Positions 23,536-35,658 of a DNA stretch of 64,000 bases are shown piece after piece (the first letter of the stretch is position 1; the number at the start of each line of letters is the position of its first letter). The DNA comes from Scedosporium boydii (Eukaryota > Ascomycota > Sordariomycetes > Microascales > Microascaceae), in assembly GCA_002221725.1 (NCBI GenBank), contig NJFT01000043.1:1-64000 (forward strand), in the 5' to 3' direction. Both the position numbers and the translations under genes were made by a program. Under the pieces are notes generated by a model, which was given only the letters and a program-made list of their open reading frames with translations, was not told the DNA's origin and searched no databases.

Positions 23536-26500
23536 ATGGACATGTCCTTCCAATCCGTTAATGGTGATCATCCACACTCTCTCATCCCGTTGCCATCGTC
23601 AGACATGGTTCCTCCGTCCGACGAAGCTCCTCCGCCACCCAAGCGCCGTCGAAGTCAAGCCCATCTGACAAATTGCTGCCGAACCTGCCGGCTCAGGAAG
23701 GTATGTGCGTGGCTAATAAGCCGAGCTTCCTTCAGCTTGGATCGCTACTCGTCAGGGACGATCTGTACGCAAGCCCTGCTCTATCTTTGTCTACCACTCG
23801 AAATAGCTTTTCATCCTGCCCTGGATGCTTCTTGCTCCCTTACATATTTTTTATTGAATGTCTTCCCTCTATATTTGCTACTATTTCCTCCAGCTTGAGT
23901 TAGCTATGGTACACATCATACCCGTTTATTTCGTAGCATGTGCTCTCTCTCCGTCCTTCGTTGTCTCTAATCGGTCGTATGCAACGGCCCGCTCGGGACC
24001 CTCCTGCGATGCCTCTACCCTAATATTAGTAGCTACCAGGCGCACCTGGAAGCTCTTATTTCCCATTCAGCTAACACCAGACCTGGGCCGATTAGGTGAA
24101 ATGTACCGGTAATCCTGGTGGCGGTGAGGCCTGCTCCAACTGCCTGAGATTGGAGCTTGCATGCAGCTTCAACAATGACACACCATCTAACAATGCGGGT
24201 AAGATAACGACGGCACCAATCGGCTAACACTCTAATTCCCTCCCTCTCGTGCGAATTCGAATGAGCCTAACCCCTGTGAAAAGTCTCCCGCACTACACCG
24301 TCTCGGAGCCATACTGAGGCAGGTACCCTCCGAAAGCGGGCACAGAGGGCATGTACGGAATGCCATTCCCACAAAACGAGGTGCTCTGGGGATTTGCCGA
24401 TGTGCAAGAGATGTGCGGCCTCGAACCTGACATGCGAATATACGCCGGCCAAACGACGCTTTCAAAATGTTCCCATTAACGTGCAAGGACAGGAGAACCT
24501 CCCAGCGCCGTCTCAATCAAGCACCTCATCGGAGCCTACATCGCCAGATTCTGACGAGCCGATTCAAGCGACTGCCGCTACAATGCCTCCGATTCAGTTT
24601 CCTGACCTTGCTAGCCTCGTCAAAGAGTGAGTCGATGAGGTGTCTCATTGTACACAATCTTATGCTAATCTGTCATAGGAATATCCTTGCTAACAAGGAC
24701 CTAATTCTGAATCACCTGGATGCCTACTTTGAGTATCTTTATTGGATGCCGTGCCTCGGTTACATTCACAAGTCGACTATTTACGCCGAGCTAGAGGTAG
24801 GCAGTCACAAGCAATGCCCCCTCGAGCCATTCCCTCGTCTGCCCGAATGTAGAAAGCTAGTGTGTCGCCTATTACTTTTGCTAACTCCCACGTAGGAGGA
24901 TAGACTGCAACCTTCCCGTGCTGCTGCCATATGTTCAGTTGCAGCTTTCTTCGTTTCTCCCGGGCCAAAAGCGGTGGCCTTCGCTCAGAGATGCTCGATG
25001 CATGTCGAGTTCCATATATTTTGCAATATTGGAAGCCTTAAAGAAGTCAATCTCTACCTCTATTCGTTTGACATTCTTCATAATCATATGAACGGAAAGT
25101 ATGCGAAATGTTGGCAGCTCATCGCCAACGCGTGCCGTCTTATGCATGGTCTCCAACTCAACTGGGAAGTTCCTGGTTCCAAACGTCCGTTCCAGGAACA
25201 AGAGTGCGCAAGGAGGTTAGCTTGGCATCTATTCAACTTCGACCGTATTTTTGCTGAGGGCTTCGAAGCCTACGTTTGCTGCCGGGAGGATAATATGAAA
25301 ATTCGGTTGCCCTGTCCCGAGGATGCCTTCAATGCTAACAAGGAGGTTTTCGTCGAGCACCTAAACGACAAGCCAATGAAAGCCTGTATTCTTCCCGGAT
25401 TGCACGGGTACCAGGTGAGGATGGTGAATATTCGTCATCATGTTCTAACGTCAGTGGCATTTCTTTCCGCTTTTCCGTGTTTGTTTTCCACTCCCCACGT
25501 CTCTAATGCATCAGGGCTCTTAGGATGTCGAAAAAGTTCGCCTCTGGGCCAGCGTACCTCCAGCGAGAGAGATGGGAACCGTCAAAGGTCATGGAAGATG
25601 TTAGGAGGTTGCAGTTGGAGCTTTCTAGCTTCAGTAGCTCCCTACCGGACTACATGAAACTGTCAGACCAGAACATATCCCGCTGGCTGCAATCAAAAGA
25701 AAAACAAGTCTTTGTCCTCATTCACGGCCTCCTTTGCACAGCACATATCGATCTTTACCGTTTCTCACTTCCCGGTATCCGGGAACGAGGTACCCCGGAT
25801 CTGTTGAAGAAATTGCCGCATGACTTCATAGTGAAGTCGCAGAAGCAAGCCATAGCTCATGCCATTACTCTCGCTCGGTTTTGGGAGACGATATACAACC
25901 AATCGAAGGCAATTCAGCGTGGGAAACTCCTCTTAATTGGCGACTACAATATTGCTCCCCTCGTTCAACAATGCGCCAAGGTTCTCATGACCGCAAAGCA
26001 GCACGAATTATATCGAGATTTGACGTCTCATAGCACAGCTCCCTTATGGAGGAACGAGCCTGCGGATGGCACTTCAATCCGTAGACTGGTCAATTCCTGT
26101 CTCCGTATAATGCAGCCTTGGTCCAAGGTGATACCGTGTGTCAAGTCTCGAGTAAGTTGAGCCTTCCCCTTCCCGCATCAACCATATCGCCCCACGCTGA
26201 CACGGCCGACCCGTCTGTTAGTACGATGAACTCATCAAGAGTGTCGAGGACTTCGATCGGACAAGCAAATACGAAGAAGAAACGAGCCTGAAATTGGCGA
26301 GCAGCGATCCAAACTCTGTTAGGAGACTTCCGGGGCCTCATTACATCCTTGAAACCGCGTATATGGCCGAGGCCCAAAGAGACCAGATGAATGTTCCCCC
26401 AGTTTCTCCAGCAGTGTTTGCTCGGTTTTATACTGCCGCTCTGCAAGAAGCTAATTCCACGCATGACCCGTATACTGGCCTTGACGCCCCGGATACTGAC

Positions 26501-26950
26501 TGGCGGTCGGAGTTTTGCCCACCTGGGATGCCAATCGTACTGGCCGAAGCTAGGGGCCTGCCCATTGAGCAGCTCGATATTAATGATCCACCGAACCGCC
26601 TCGAAAACACAGCGACCCTCATGGCAGACACACCTACCTCAGACACCGGGGCCGGGTCTCGGGCCGAGGCCCTGGCTACCACATATCCCCATACGCAAAA
26701 TATCCCTATTCAAAGCACACATGGTGCCGATTTCCAGATGAGTTTGGGGGCGATGGCGCCGCCTAATCCTTTTCTCGGCTCCCAAAACATGGTACACCAA
26801 CACCAACCAATACCATACTCGACGGCGCCACCCGGACCACCAGGACATAGGTTTGCTCCCCACCTCTATAACCCTTTAGGGGGCCCGATGGACCCGCAAA
26901 CACTCCAGCAACCCCGGCCACCGCCCCATGAGTATCATCACAATCAATGA
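23536..26950 (+). CDS. Transcription factor with two Zn2Cys6 clusters and fungal_trans domain
   Basis: Seven exons: 23536-23700, 24096-24198, 24284-24626, 24679-24796, 24896-25449, 25515-26151 and 26222-26950, for 882 aa. A basic PPPPKRRRS stretch precedes the first cluster, with Cys 48, 51, 58, 68, 71 and 78 (C-X2-C-X6-C-X9-C-X2-C-X6-C). Only 34 residues later comes a second, with Cys 113, 116, 123, 130, 133 and 140 (C-X2-C-X6-C-X6-C-X2-C-X6-C). The middle region, about 205-640, is the helical fungal_trans/MHR domain (HLDAYFEYLYWMPCLGYIHK, ACRLMHGLQLNWEVP, RRLAWHLFNFDRIFAE). The C-terminus is disordered and Pro/His/Gln-rich, a possible activation region. The first intron (395 nt) splits cluster 1 between Lys55 and Val56; the second separates the clusters. 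It is a nuclear DNA-binding regulator with unknown targets. Most family members have one cluster. Confidence 0.88.
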
Positions 26951-29900
26951 CCCCTTGTTGGCAGAAATAACTGCCGCTCTATGACGAAGCCAAGGATCCA
27001 ACGAAAGCACATGGTCTTCGGCGGTGTGGGCGATAACAGGCTTCATAGATTGGTCTGGAAATCTCGCCATCTCCGAAACGGGAATAGAGCATTCCGAGTG
27101 TCTCGCATCGGCAGCCACTTTGGTGATACGTGCAACTTCCACCGAGCGTTTATAGTGGAGGATGCATTTAATGGCCGCCATCGGAATGGTGACTCTGCTC
27201 TCAAGAGCCAACCTAGTATCTCCCGCATGGCTATTCGATATAGGTCGTCTCCATTCGCGACAAGAGCAAAGTTTTCATCACCAATTATCAGAACGGCCAT
27301 GGGTAGTCTGAAAATAAGAGTTCCGGATCTACCAATTGCTTTCCGATCGGAGGTGCCTTGAATGAATGTGCCTATCGCGAGGAACAGAATGGAGAGCTGC
27401 CCAGACTTTAGTCGAACTGGTGGGAGAGTTGTATTGGCGTTTAGAGATGGTATACGTGTCTGCTTGAATGAGGATGGCCGGGGTGAATGATTTATAATAC
27501 CCATCACTGACGCAGTGGTTTCAAGGGATTGGCAATGTAGCGGCGCATCTGCGGAGGGTGGAGTTTTAGAAGCGCCCTAGAGAGAGGTTTCTAGCGGCAA
27601 GGATTTGGGATAGATCACGTCTCTTGGACGCGGACCTATGCTCTCTTCGCCATATGATCCTGGGAGCCGTACTGCCAAGAGGGTTACGGACCGATCTGAG
27701 CGAGAACCCCATGGAAATATACGGATTCCATGACCGACCATGTGTCAACGCGATGCGGCCTAATACATCTTAAGACAGCTACCGAGGGAGACAGAGAGCC
27801 ACTTACCGATGCCAATCGAGGTATCTCTTATGGAGCGAACGCGTAAGAAGTACGATCTCTCGAGAGACTTCGCGAGCTACCCCGGCGCGGGATTTGGAAT
27901 TGACGCGAAATCACGTGATGGTTCCCAGCATTCTTGGAGGGACAAGAGTCTCATCCAATGTTTCACCTTTCATGGCTTGTCGAATTTGATACCTTCTCAC
28001 CCGGTAATGCGAATCTGGCCTTTGATACGAGGCCGCCCGGTTTCGTCAGTATCCGTTCGAGGAATCGGACCTAACAAAGCCGTGGTGCGTTCCGGTGTTG
28101 GGTTCCATTCATTCTCGGCTCGTTAACGACTGCATCAAGCGACATGAGCTGACGTGGAGGACCACGTACTTCATTCGAACTCGAGGGCTTGATGAGGGTT
28201 GGGCCCATCAAAGGCCACGCGCAGGAGATCCTTTTTGGTCGTCCTATCCATAATCCACGACCTGCCCCAAGCCATGACGCCTCTCGTTATAGAATACATA
28301 GCAAGTGTTTATGAGAGCAATTCAGTATGAAGAGGAATCCATCTCCCCATCTCCCCTGCATCGCGGCAATTGGAATGGTTAAAATTCCCCGACACGCCTA
28401 GCTTGTCGGATATAACACCATTATTATGCCATGTGTTGCCCCCTTTCATCTATTGACGCACGCTACTACGTTACTCCTTTGTCAGAATACCTCGCTTTGT
28501 CGATCTCTTCGATGAACTTACGTACGTGCGGATGCGCGTCCTCTGATGCTGGACATTGCAATTGAGGATCTTCCGAGCCGCAAGCCTTCGGCGGATCTGT
28601 CGGTGTGATGGTTTTGCCGTGGTGCGATCAAATCACCAGTTGTCAACTACGCTCTTACCGCAGCTGGCCCCTTGGTCGGTCTCCTTTCAGCGGCTTCCAT
28701 CTAGCCGGGCTGGGGCCTAGCTTGGAATTTCGGGACTGACCTGCTCAAGAGTCCTTTGATATTTGAAACCTCCGCTCAATTGGGGTCTCAAAGGCACAAA
28801 TCGAAGCAAATCGGATGGCTTAGTCGAGGCCCGGTAGTTTGACTCTCGAATGTGCTCGTCGGCCATCTCCTTGGCGACTCCTTCGTCCCCGCTTGTCCAT
28901 TCTGTCTCCATTCGTCTCCTCACTCGGTCAGTCTCACCACATGTTCCATTACTCTAATAACCTCGACTTCGCCTGCCGTATACGAGATGCGGCTGCTTAT
29001 GTTTGTTTCCCACGTCTCAATATATTTCAAATTAATCGATGTGCATTAGTTAGAATTCCCCGGGACAAGTCTCGGTGCACGTCTTGAGGATCCCCCGGGC
29101 CTTATTATCCGTCATATTTCATGACAGCGGAAGCAAAAAGCTTCGAGACGAACCAAGCCGTCTTTCGATAGGTGGAATTAATTTGTCCGGCCTTCCAGCG
29201 GCAAGCACTTGAGCCGGGCCCTCCGCATATTGATCTGCAACCCAAGTCATACGCTCTTTTTTGCTCGACAGATAATAGCAGGAGCCTCGACGCGAGCCGC
29301 TGAGCCCGGTCGCAGGCCGCGAGGGGTGAACCCTTTAACCTCAACGTCACTCCGCGATTTGGCAGCGGCATGGGTGTCATCTGGCAGCGGCCAAGCCCGC
29401 CCTCGCACGAGTGGCACAACCCCAAGAAGATGCCCATTTCGAGCCGTCATCGCTCACGCCTTGTTTCCGGCTAGTGTCCCATAACTTTTCGGTCCTCGGG
29501 TGAAAGGCAAAGCTCAAACCGCAATACATGATACAACCTGGCACCGCCGCCGAGAGATTCAATTTTAATTGATTGTCTGATGTTCTCGCCCGCGTTCACA
29601 ACTACAATCGAGAGGCGTCCATGGATGGCAGGGTGAAATCGAATCTTCCAAATCAGCATACCCCATTTTGATGACAGCACTGCTGGCATACTTGGTCTTC
29701 TGGATGAACGCCGGCTCGCTGGGGCGATACATACTATGCCGACGAGGTATATACAACACGAGCGAGGCGGCCCTAACTCCTTATGAGCCGCAGAGAGCCA
29801 GGATTGAAGCTGGAGGACTAGATATCCGAGATCCGTTGTGGTATTGTGCCCCAGATCGACATACGGAATATCGTATCGTCTTTGAATAACTTCCGATTCT

Positions 29901-32900
29901 TTAGCGGCCTCTTCCCCTTACCCCTTCCAAATCCGTAGTGGGCCACGAATGGAATCGAGGGGTAAGGGCAATAGCCAAATGAGGCGTGGCCCCTCCACAA
30001 CTTTCCCTGCCTATCCTTGACACGGCAGTGGCCAACGTCACTTGGTCGTTGGCGATGGGCCCCAAACGTCCGGAATTCGCACGCCAGCTGGAGTTTGTGC
30101 GAGGGCATGGCGTAAGCCGCAAAGGTGTTCCCCTCTACTGACTGACCTAGTCTATAATCCGAGGTTTTCAACTTTCAGCTGCGGTCTTGTCAACTGTCTG
30201 TTTGAACTAGTCACCAGGTTCACGGACACCCTGTGCCTTGGTGTCTTCGGGTTCTGGTTCGGGATAGTTCGGGCCCACAAGATCGCCGGTCTCTCCATTT
30301 CCTGTTATACCAAGAATCATAATGCCACAACGTGGCCCCTAGTACGGTTATCGATCTCCTCTGGGGGTTGATACTTTCTATGCTTGGCCTCGGACGCACC
30401 ATCCCAGGATTGCTCCTTCAGCGGATCAATGCTAACGGCGGTCCTTTATTGGCACCGTTCAAACGTCCCGTATCCCAAGTAGGACAGGCTCACATGTAGA
30501 GCGGGTGCGGAATTGAGACGGGTAGTCCTAAAACCTGATACAACTCGCATTCCTGGCCTCGCTTATCTACCATTCTACCTGGGCACTGAAAATCTCAAGG
30601 ATACTCCGAAAGTATCTCAGGCGTAATAGCACCCTTAGGACCGTGTTCGACCCTCTTTTTCAGAAAAGTCCCATCGACTTTGTCTACCTTGGAAACCCTC
30701 ATATCGGACCTGACCGCTCTTGAGTGACGCCGGATGGATCCCGACCCGCTACGCCATGATGAGCTATTCCCATCTAGGTTATTTGATGTCTCAGTCTACA
30801 AACCTAAGAGTGCTCTCAGCGCTAGGGCCGGTGAGAGGAGGGGGCGTTTGTAGAAGACCGCCCTCTTTCTTTCGCCCCCGCGCCCCCTCTGTTGTAAGCG
30901 GCTAGCGTTGGTGGTCAATGGCTTGCCAAGGATCGACGGACACTCTGGGGAGGGGAGGCAGGTCTTTTCGATACACAAGCCACTCTTCTCGATCTCACCT
31001 GAACTTTGCTACTTTGGACGATGAGGGCTGCCACTTAACCTTTCGTCATTTCAACTGGAATACCTGTCAGTTGTCCTGCGAGGACCCTGAGGTCATGGGT
31101 CATGAACCTGTCGACAAGTATCATTGTATGGAGGGTGTGTCCAGTTCCCTTGCTTCCGACGCCCGGTATCAGACATACTTCCCTATGTGCCGCTCTTGAC
31201 AAATACGGCATGCTCTCATCGATAAGGTTGTTGCGGCTTATGCCTTTCTTAAACCATCCTTCCCTCTAATTGCTCATTTTTCGAAGGACTGTGATCATGT
31301 CCGGGACAGGCATGGCCACGCAGTATGAGATGGGCTTAAGGGAAGTTTATGAGGAAGTATCGGAAAGTTTCTCGGTTCCATGGTGTGGCAACACATAGAT
31401 AGGAACAGGGCCTCGGCGGCCCCTCCTTTGCCCCTCCTCCTCGTTCTGTCATGATTGCCACAGACTGGCGGTCGACTGGCTAGGGGCGCCATATCGACAC
31501 GCCTAAGTTGTCGTCCAGCGGGGAGTTCTTTCTTCCCGCACCAGTGAAGGTGCTAGAGGTGGTTAGCGGAGGCTAGCAGCAGTCTGGGCGAACAACCGAC
31601 GCCGTGCCGCTTTGACATGGACAGCGGGGGTTTTATCCATTCCCTCCCTGTTTTCGCGGACACTTGTCAACTCGGGTAGGCTAGAGAAAGGGTACGCTAC
31701 TTTGATCGACACCATTGAGTTGTCATGCACCCTGGAAAGTCAAATTGTGTCCAGACGCCTCCCTCGCTCACTCTTCACGGCGGTTCGGTTGGATGATCAT
31801 TAGAAATCTCTCCACCACTTACTATTGAGTTCCCCCGACCCCGCTGTGCCATGCCACAGCTGTGTAGTCGATACATGGTCATCCCTCGGTGATAATCCAT
31901 AACGGGAGGGTTCGAGCAAGCAGTGGCTCTATGAGAGTGATGGAAGTTGCGGACGGATGGACGGATATAACTCCCATCTCCATCGTCTATTTCCGCCCTT
32001 ATATGCTGCCTACTCGACGGCTAAAAACAAACGACGTGGCATCATGGTGTACACATCCACTTTGACGTTGATTGACAGCGGTGCCCTTGTAACTCCCGAC
32101 GAGGGGAGCATGTCTGTGCTGTTGTCAAATCCAGCCTAACCTTGGGTCTGTAGACAGGACCGTCTACGCGTTGGTGGAACCTAGAGTGAGCGTTTCGGCC
32201 CCATGCTCTCCGAGGCGACCGAACATCAGGAGAGTCTGCCCCGACGAAGGCCGAGTCCAATCAATACAAGGTAAAGCTCGACATCATCTACAGCGCTACT
32301 GGAAAGCGAAAAACGACCCCCGACACGCCAAAGGGTGTCTAAGCGACGCCCCAAAACCCACCTACCTCCACAACCGCACCTTCTGCTCCAGTGACAGCTG
32401 GGACGGAGAAGCGAGATACGGTCCTAAGTCCGCTAGTCGCTGCGGTCTTAACTCTCCCGGACCAAAGCTACAGTTATCTCCCATCGTCTTCACTTCTTCT
32501 CTGCTCTGAAGCAGATATGTGACCCACGGTGGCATTGTGTGTGTGTCTCTCTCTACTCCCCCCGAACATGTCCCGAGTCTAAATGACCCAAGAAACATAT
32601 CAAAGTTTAAACTTTTCGCCAACTCTTACCCTTTTGAGAGATACAAAAACCCCACCGACCCAAACTCCCTCTAAACTTAAGAAGCCCTTCTTCTTCCGTT
32701 TTCCAAATCAGGTCAGACGATTAGAAACCCACTTGCCTTCGAGAAGCGAAGCGTGGTCGGCTCAGCGTGGGAAAAAAACCTTATGGCCCCCCACAATCAC
32801 GCTAGACCTGGCAGATTTCAGCACGTTCAAAGCTATGAAAGTATAGCATTTACCTTCTTTTTCCTCTTTTGTACAAGGGCGGGAGGGATACGTCTGAAGT

Positions 32901-34261
32901 GACCAAAAAGCGAAGTAACGAGTTTCGTGAAAGGTGGATACCAGAAAGTCTCCCGCCTCTCCTCTTGCTCTTGATGGTGACAGCGAGCCGCTGGAGCCTG
33001 GTTTCTGTCTTTCACTCTTGTACACTCTGCTACTTCCATATATGGAGGGGCCAGGTGCGATCTTTTGCTTGAAATGGATGGTTCGGATCCGTAGAAGGGA
33101 TATTAGTTTTTTTCTTTTTTTTTCTTCTGATTTTTCTTTTCTTGGCTCCGGAGGCGTCGTTCAGCCTCCAAACCATTTCATGACGTCGGCCCAAGCGTAG
33201 TACGCGGTACGGAATCATAAAACGAGAGAAGAAACGGTGACTGCTATGTAGGAAGAATTCGATAAACCGGATATGTTCTTTTTGGCTCGGATAATGGTAT
33301 ATCAAATTGCGCCTGCAAAGCCGCACACCCCCTCTTCCAAATTTCATGGCAAGTCCCAAGCCTCTCTAAACTAATAACAGAGGAATATAACCGTGGATCT
33401 TGTTCAAACGGGAAAACTGGGAAATTTGGAGAGGAAGCGAAGCGGCATGGCCTCTATCGAATAGAGTTGGATCGGATTAATTGATAAATGATCTCGACAG
33501 CGTCCGAGCCAACGCAAACATACTGAAAGAGAAAGCCTGGGGAATAATAATATATGCTTTTCTTTTGTATTTTCTTTTTCTCTTACTGTCCAAGAATTCT
33601 CTCCACTCGAAAGAAAAGAGAAAAGAACTGTCCCTCTATACATGTGTCCTGTATCCCCATCCAATGGCTGGCGTATGGCTGCCAGTCCAATTCTTTTTGC
33701 CGAACGAGTCGTTACCGTCTCTCTCGTACATACGAATTTCGGGTTTTCCGCCTATTCTACCCCTTGGATTTTGTCCTTCCAGTGTTTCCTCTTCCCGCCC
33801 CAAAAAAAAACCATGCTTCCAAATAGTGGTAACAAGACAAAGAGAAAAAGAAATGCCACGGCCTTGTAGAAGATCGACAGGCCACATGAAACCGAGGCCA
33901 CGAGGAAGGGGTACGATCAAGGGTATCCTTTCCCACGTGGTCGCAAACACCTTCTTCCGTGTAAATCTATATAATACCCAGTATTATCCTTATGCCAATG
34001 ATTATATAAAAAACAGCCCAGAGTAATGAACAAAGACATTTGAGACAAAGGAAAAGCGGAACTTGAGTAGATCAGCCCTAGGGAGTTGACCGGTTTCGAT
34101 ATGGTGGAGGGCGTAATAAAGGGTAGGTTATAAATTCAATGTATAAATGGGGTCGATAGATAATGACATGTTAGAAAGAACGAGGTTGGTTAAAAGACCA
34201 GGGAATGGTGGTTTGGCGAAATGTTGAGCTCAAGAGAGAATCGAGTCAAGGGAAGAGCGGT
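26951..34261. other. 7.3-kb gene-free stretch between convergent regulators
   Basis: It lies between the stop codons of the zinc-cluster factor (plus) and the homeobox factor (minus). The longest open frames (27043-27507 minus, 154 codons; 33481-34026 plus, 181 codons) do not look like proteins I know. I read the frames around 29.8-31.2 kb for a decayed transporter or transposase and found nothing firm. The T-rich patch at 33104-33145 is low-complexity. No tandem array, terminal repeats or RNA gene was seen. Confidence 0.45.
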
Positions 34262-35658
34262 TTATATGCTCCCACGCTTGAAATGACCGCTACGTTGACC
34301 CTTTATTCTGAGGTCGTCGTCGAAGGAGCTCGACTCTCCATCACTTAGAGGAGCTGCTGTCACAGGAGGCTTGTTTTCGTTGGCTCTGCGAGCTGAGTTT
34401 GCCGCGTCGGATTCGGCACGGGCATTGTTGATCATGGTAGGCAGTTGCCGCCTTCGGGCATTGATGAACCAGTTTGAGATTTGATCTAAGGTGGGGAGAT
34501 TAACGTTAAGAGGTGGAACACTTGAAAGACTGTAAGAATGCACCCGGCGAAGCTTACTCATTTGAAGGCCCGTCTGTCTCATGAGGTCCTGCTTTTCATC
34601 TTCAGTTGGGTATGGGTGGTGGAGGTGAGCCACAAACCAGGCCCGCAGCTTGTCCGTAGTCTCCTTGGGGAGGTTTCCGCGGCGCTTCCGCTGTTTGGTA
34701 TCCCCGGCCATGCCTGAATGGCCCACATCGCCGTACCTCACGAAGTCATGATAATGGTGAGGAGGGTACCCGGCCGGTGTATAAGGGACTCTGTCGAAGG
34801 GGTGGACTGAGCCGACGGAGAGAGATTGCACCCTCGAAGGATGATGGTACTGTTGATAGCTGAAGGGATTGTGACGGAATTGCGTCGGCGGGCCATCAAT
34901 CGCGGGGCCTGCAGAAAGAGGAGCCTGCCTGGGAGGCGGCGGGTAGTCGTCTGTTGCTTGCGAGTGGTGAACCGCCATGCGGGGAATGGGCTGGGAATCC
35001 CTCTCGTAGGTGATGTGGGGCAATCCTAAGTTGGGCAGCGTTGGCCTCCTGTCTCTTGACCTGTCGGCCCCCTCGAGGACCAGAGGAGATTGGAGAGCCG
35101 GCACTGCTCTGCTGGGGAGAAATGGGCTCGTCTTGGCCGAGCCACCCCAGCTGTCTGAGGCTGGCGTCCATGGTGTCATAGTAGGCGATGGCTGTCGCCC
35201 TGCTGGGACAGAAGACTGCGTCGAATAGAGCCGAGGCACTCTGTTCACTCTTTCGCCGCTTGCTGCATCCTCGATGGAGTACCGCCTGCGCTTGTTCTTG
35301 CTAGAATTAGGAGAGTGGACATAATCTGGTGGCGTAAAGGCATTAGAAAGTGCTGTCGTCGGTGAGGTTGTAGCCGACGGCGTTCTAGCTAGGGAATCCT
35401 GCGGGGAAGGAATCCTAAGCTGGAGCTCGGGGAATGCCTAGTTTTACTACAGTGTCAGATGAGAATCCCCAACTACATCAAGAGCATATTTTGGGGGGTC
35501 GCCTGTAGCAATCTACTTCAAGATCCCTATCAACGTACCTGTCGGATCGAGGGAAGAGCAATCTTCTCTGCCCGGCGAGGCGCATGTTCCGTGAGAGTCC
35601 GTGGGCTGTCCCATGGGTAGTCTCGACTGAATGTGGAGTGGGGTGCCGGTGCGGTCAT
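34262..35658 (-). CDS. TALE/KN-type homeobox transcription factor
   Basis: Three exons on minus: 35658-35539, 35437-34558 and 34485-34262, for 407 aa. The N-terminus has the conserved block HAPRRAEKIALPSIRQ, which runs into AFPELQLRIPSP across the first intron and supports this gene model. A disordered Pro/Ser-rich region of about 200 residues follows, including VGSVHPFDRVPYTP. The homeodomain lies at about 291-349: KRRGNLPKETTDKLRAWF, the TALE-type loop HHPYPTEDEK, then helix 3 QISNWFINARRRQLP with Trp, Phe, Asn and Arg in the expected places. The second intron splits helix 3 at the Asn before QIS, as is common in KN homeobox genes. The protein is a nuclear DNA-binding factor; fungal relatives control development and conidiation. 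An in-frame ATG three codons upstream (35667) is an alternative start. CT-rich sequence continues upstream for over 1.5 kb, suggesting a long leader. Confidence 0.93.

Noticed and set aside
24418..24432. tRNA B-box-like GGTTCGAGGCC on minus
   Set aside because: It lies inside a coding exon of the zinc-cluster gene, and no acceptor stem or A-box was found at the right distance.
25415..25514. Alternative donor GTGAGG at 25415 for intron 5 of the zinc-cluster gene
   Set aside because: It leaves the wrong phase for the acceptor at 25514. The GTCAGT donor at 25450 keeps the frame and retains NIRHHVLTALRMSKKF.
29818..31200. Possible decayed transporter or transposon coding sequence
   Set aside because: Frames were read on both strands. 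They hold many stops and no conserved motif, so no pseudogene can be supported.
33481..34026. 181-codon open frame on plus
   Set aside because: It lies in low-complexity T/C-rich DNA, has no family features and sits in the 3' flank of the homeobox gene.
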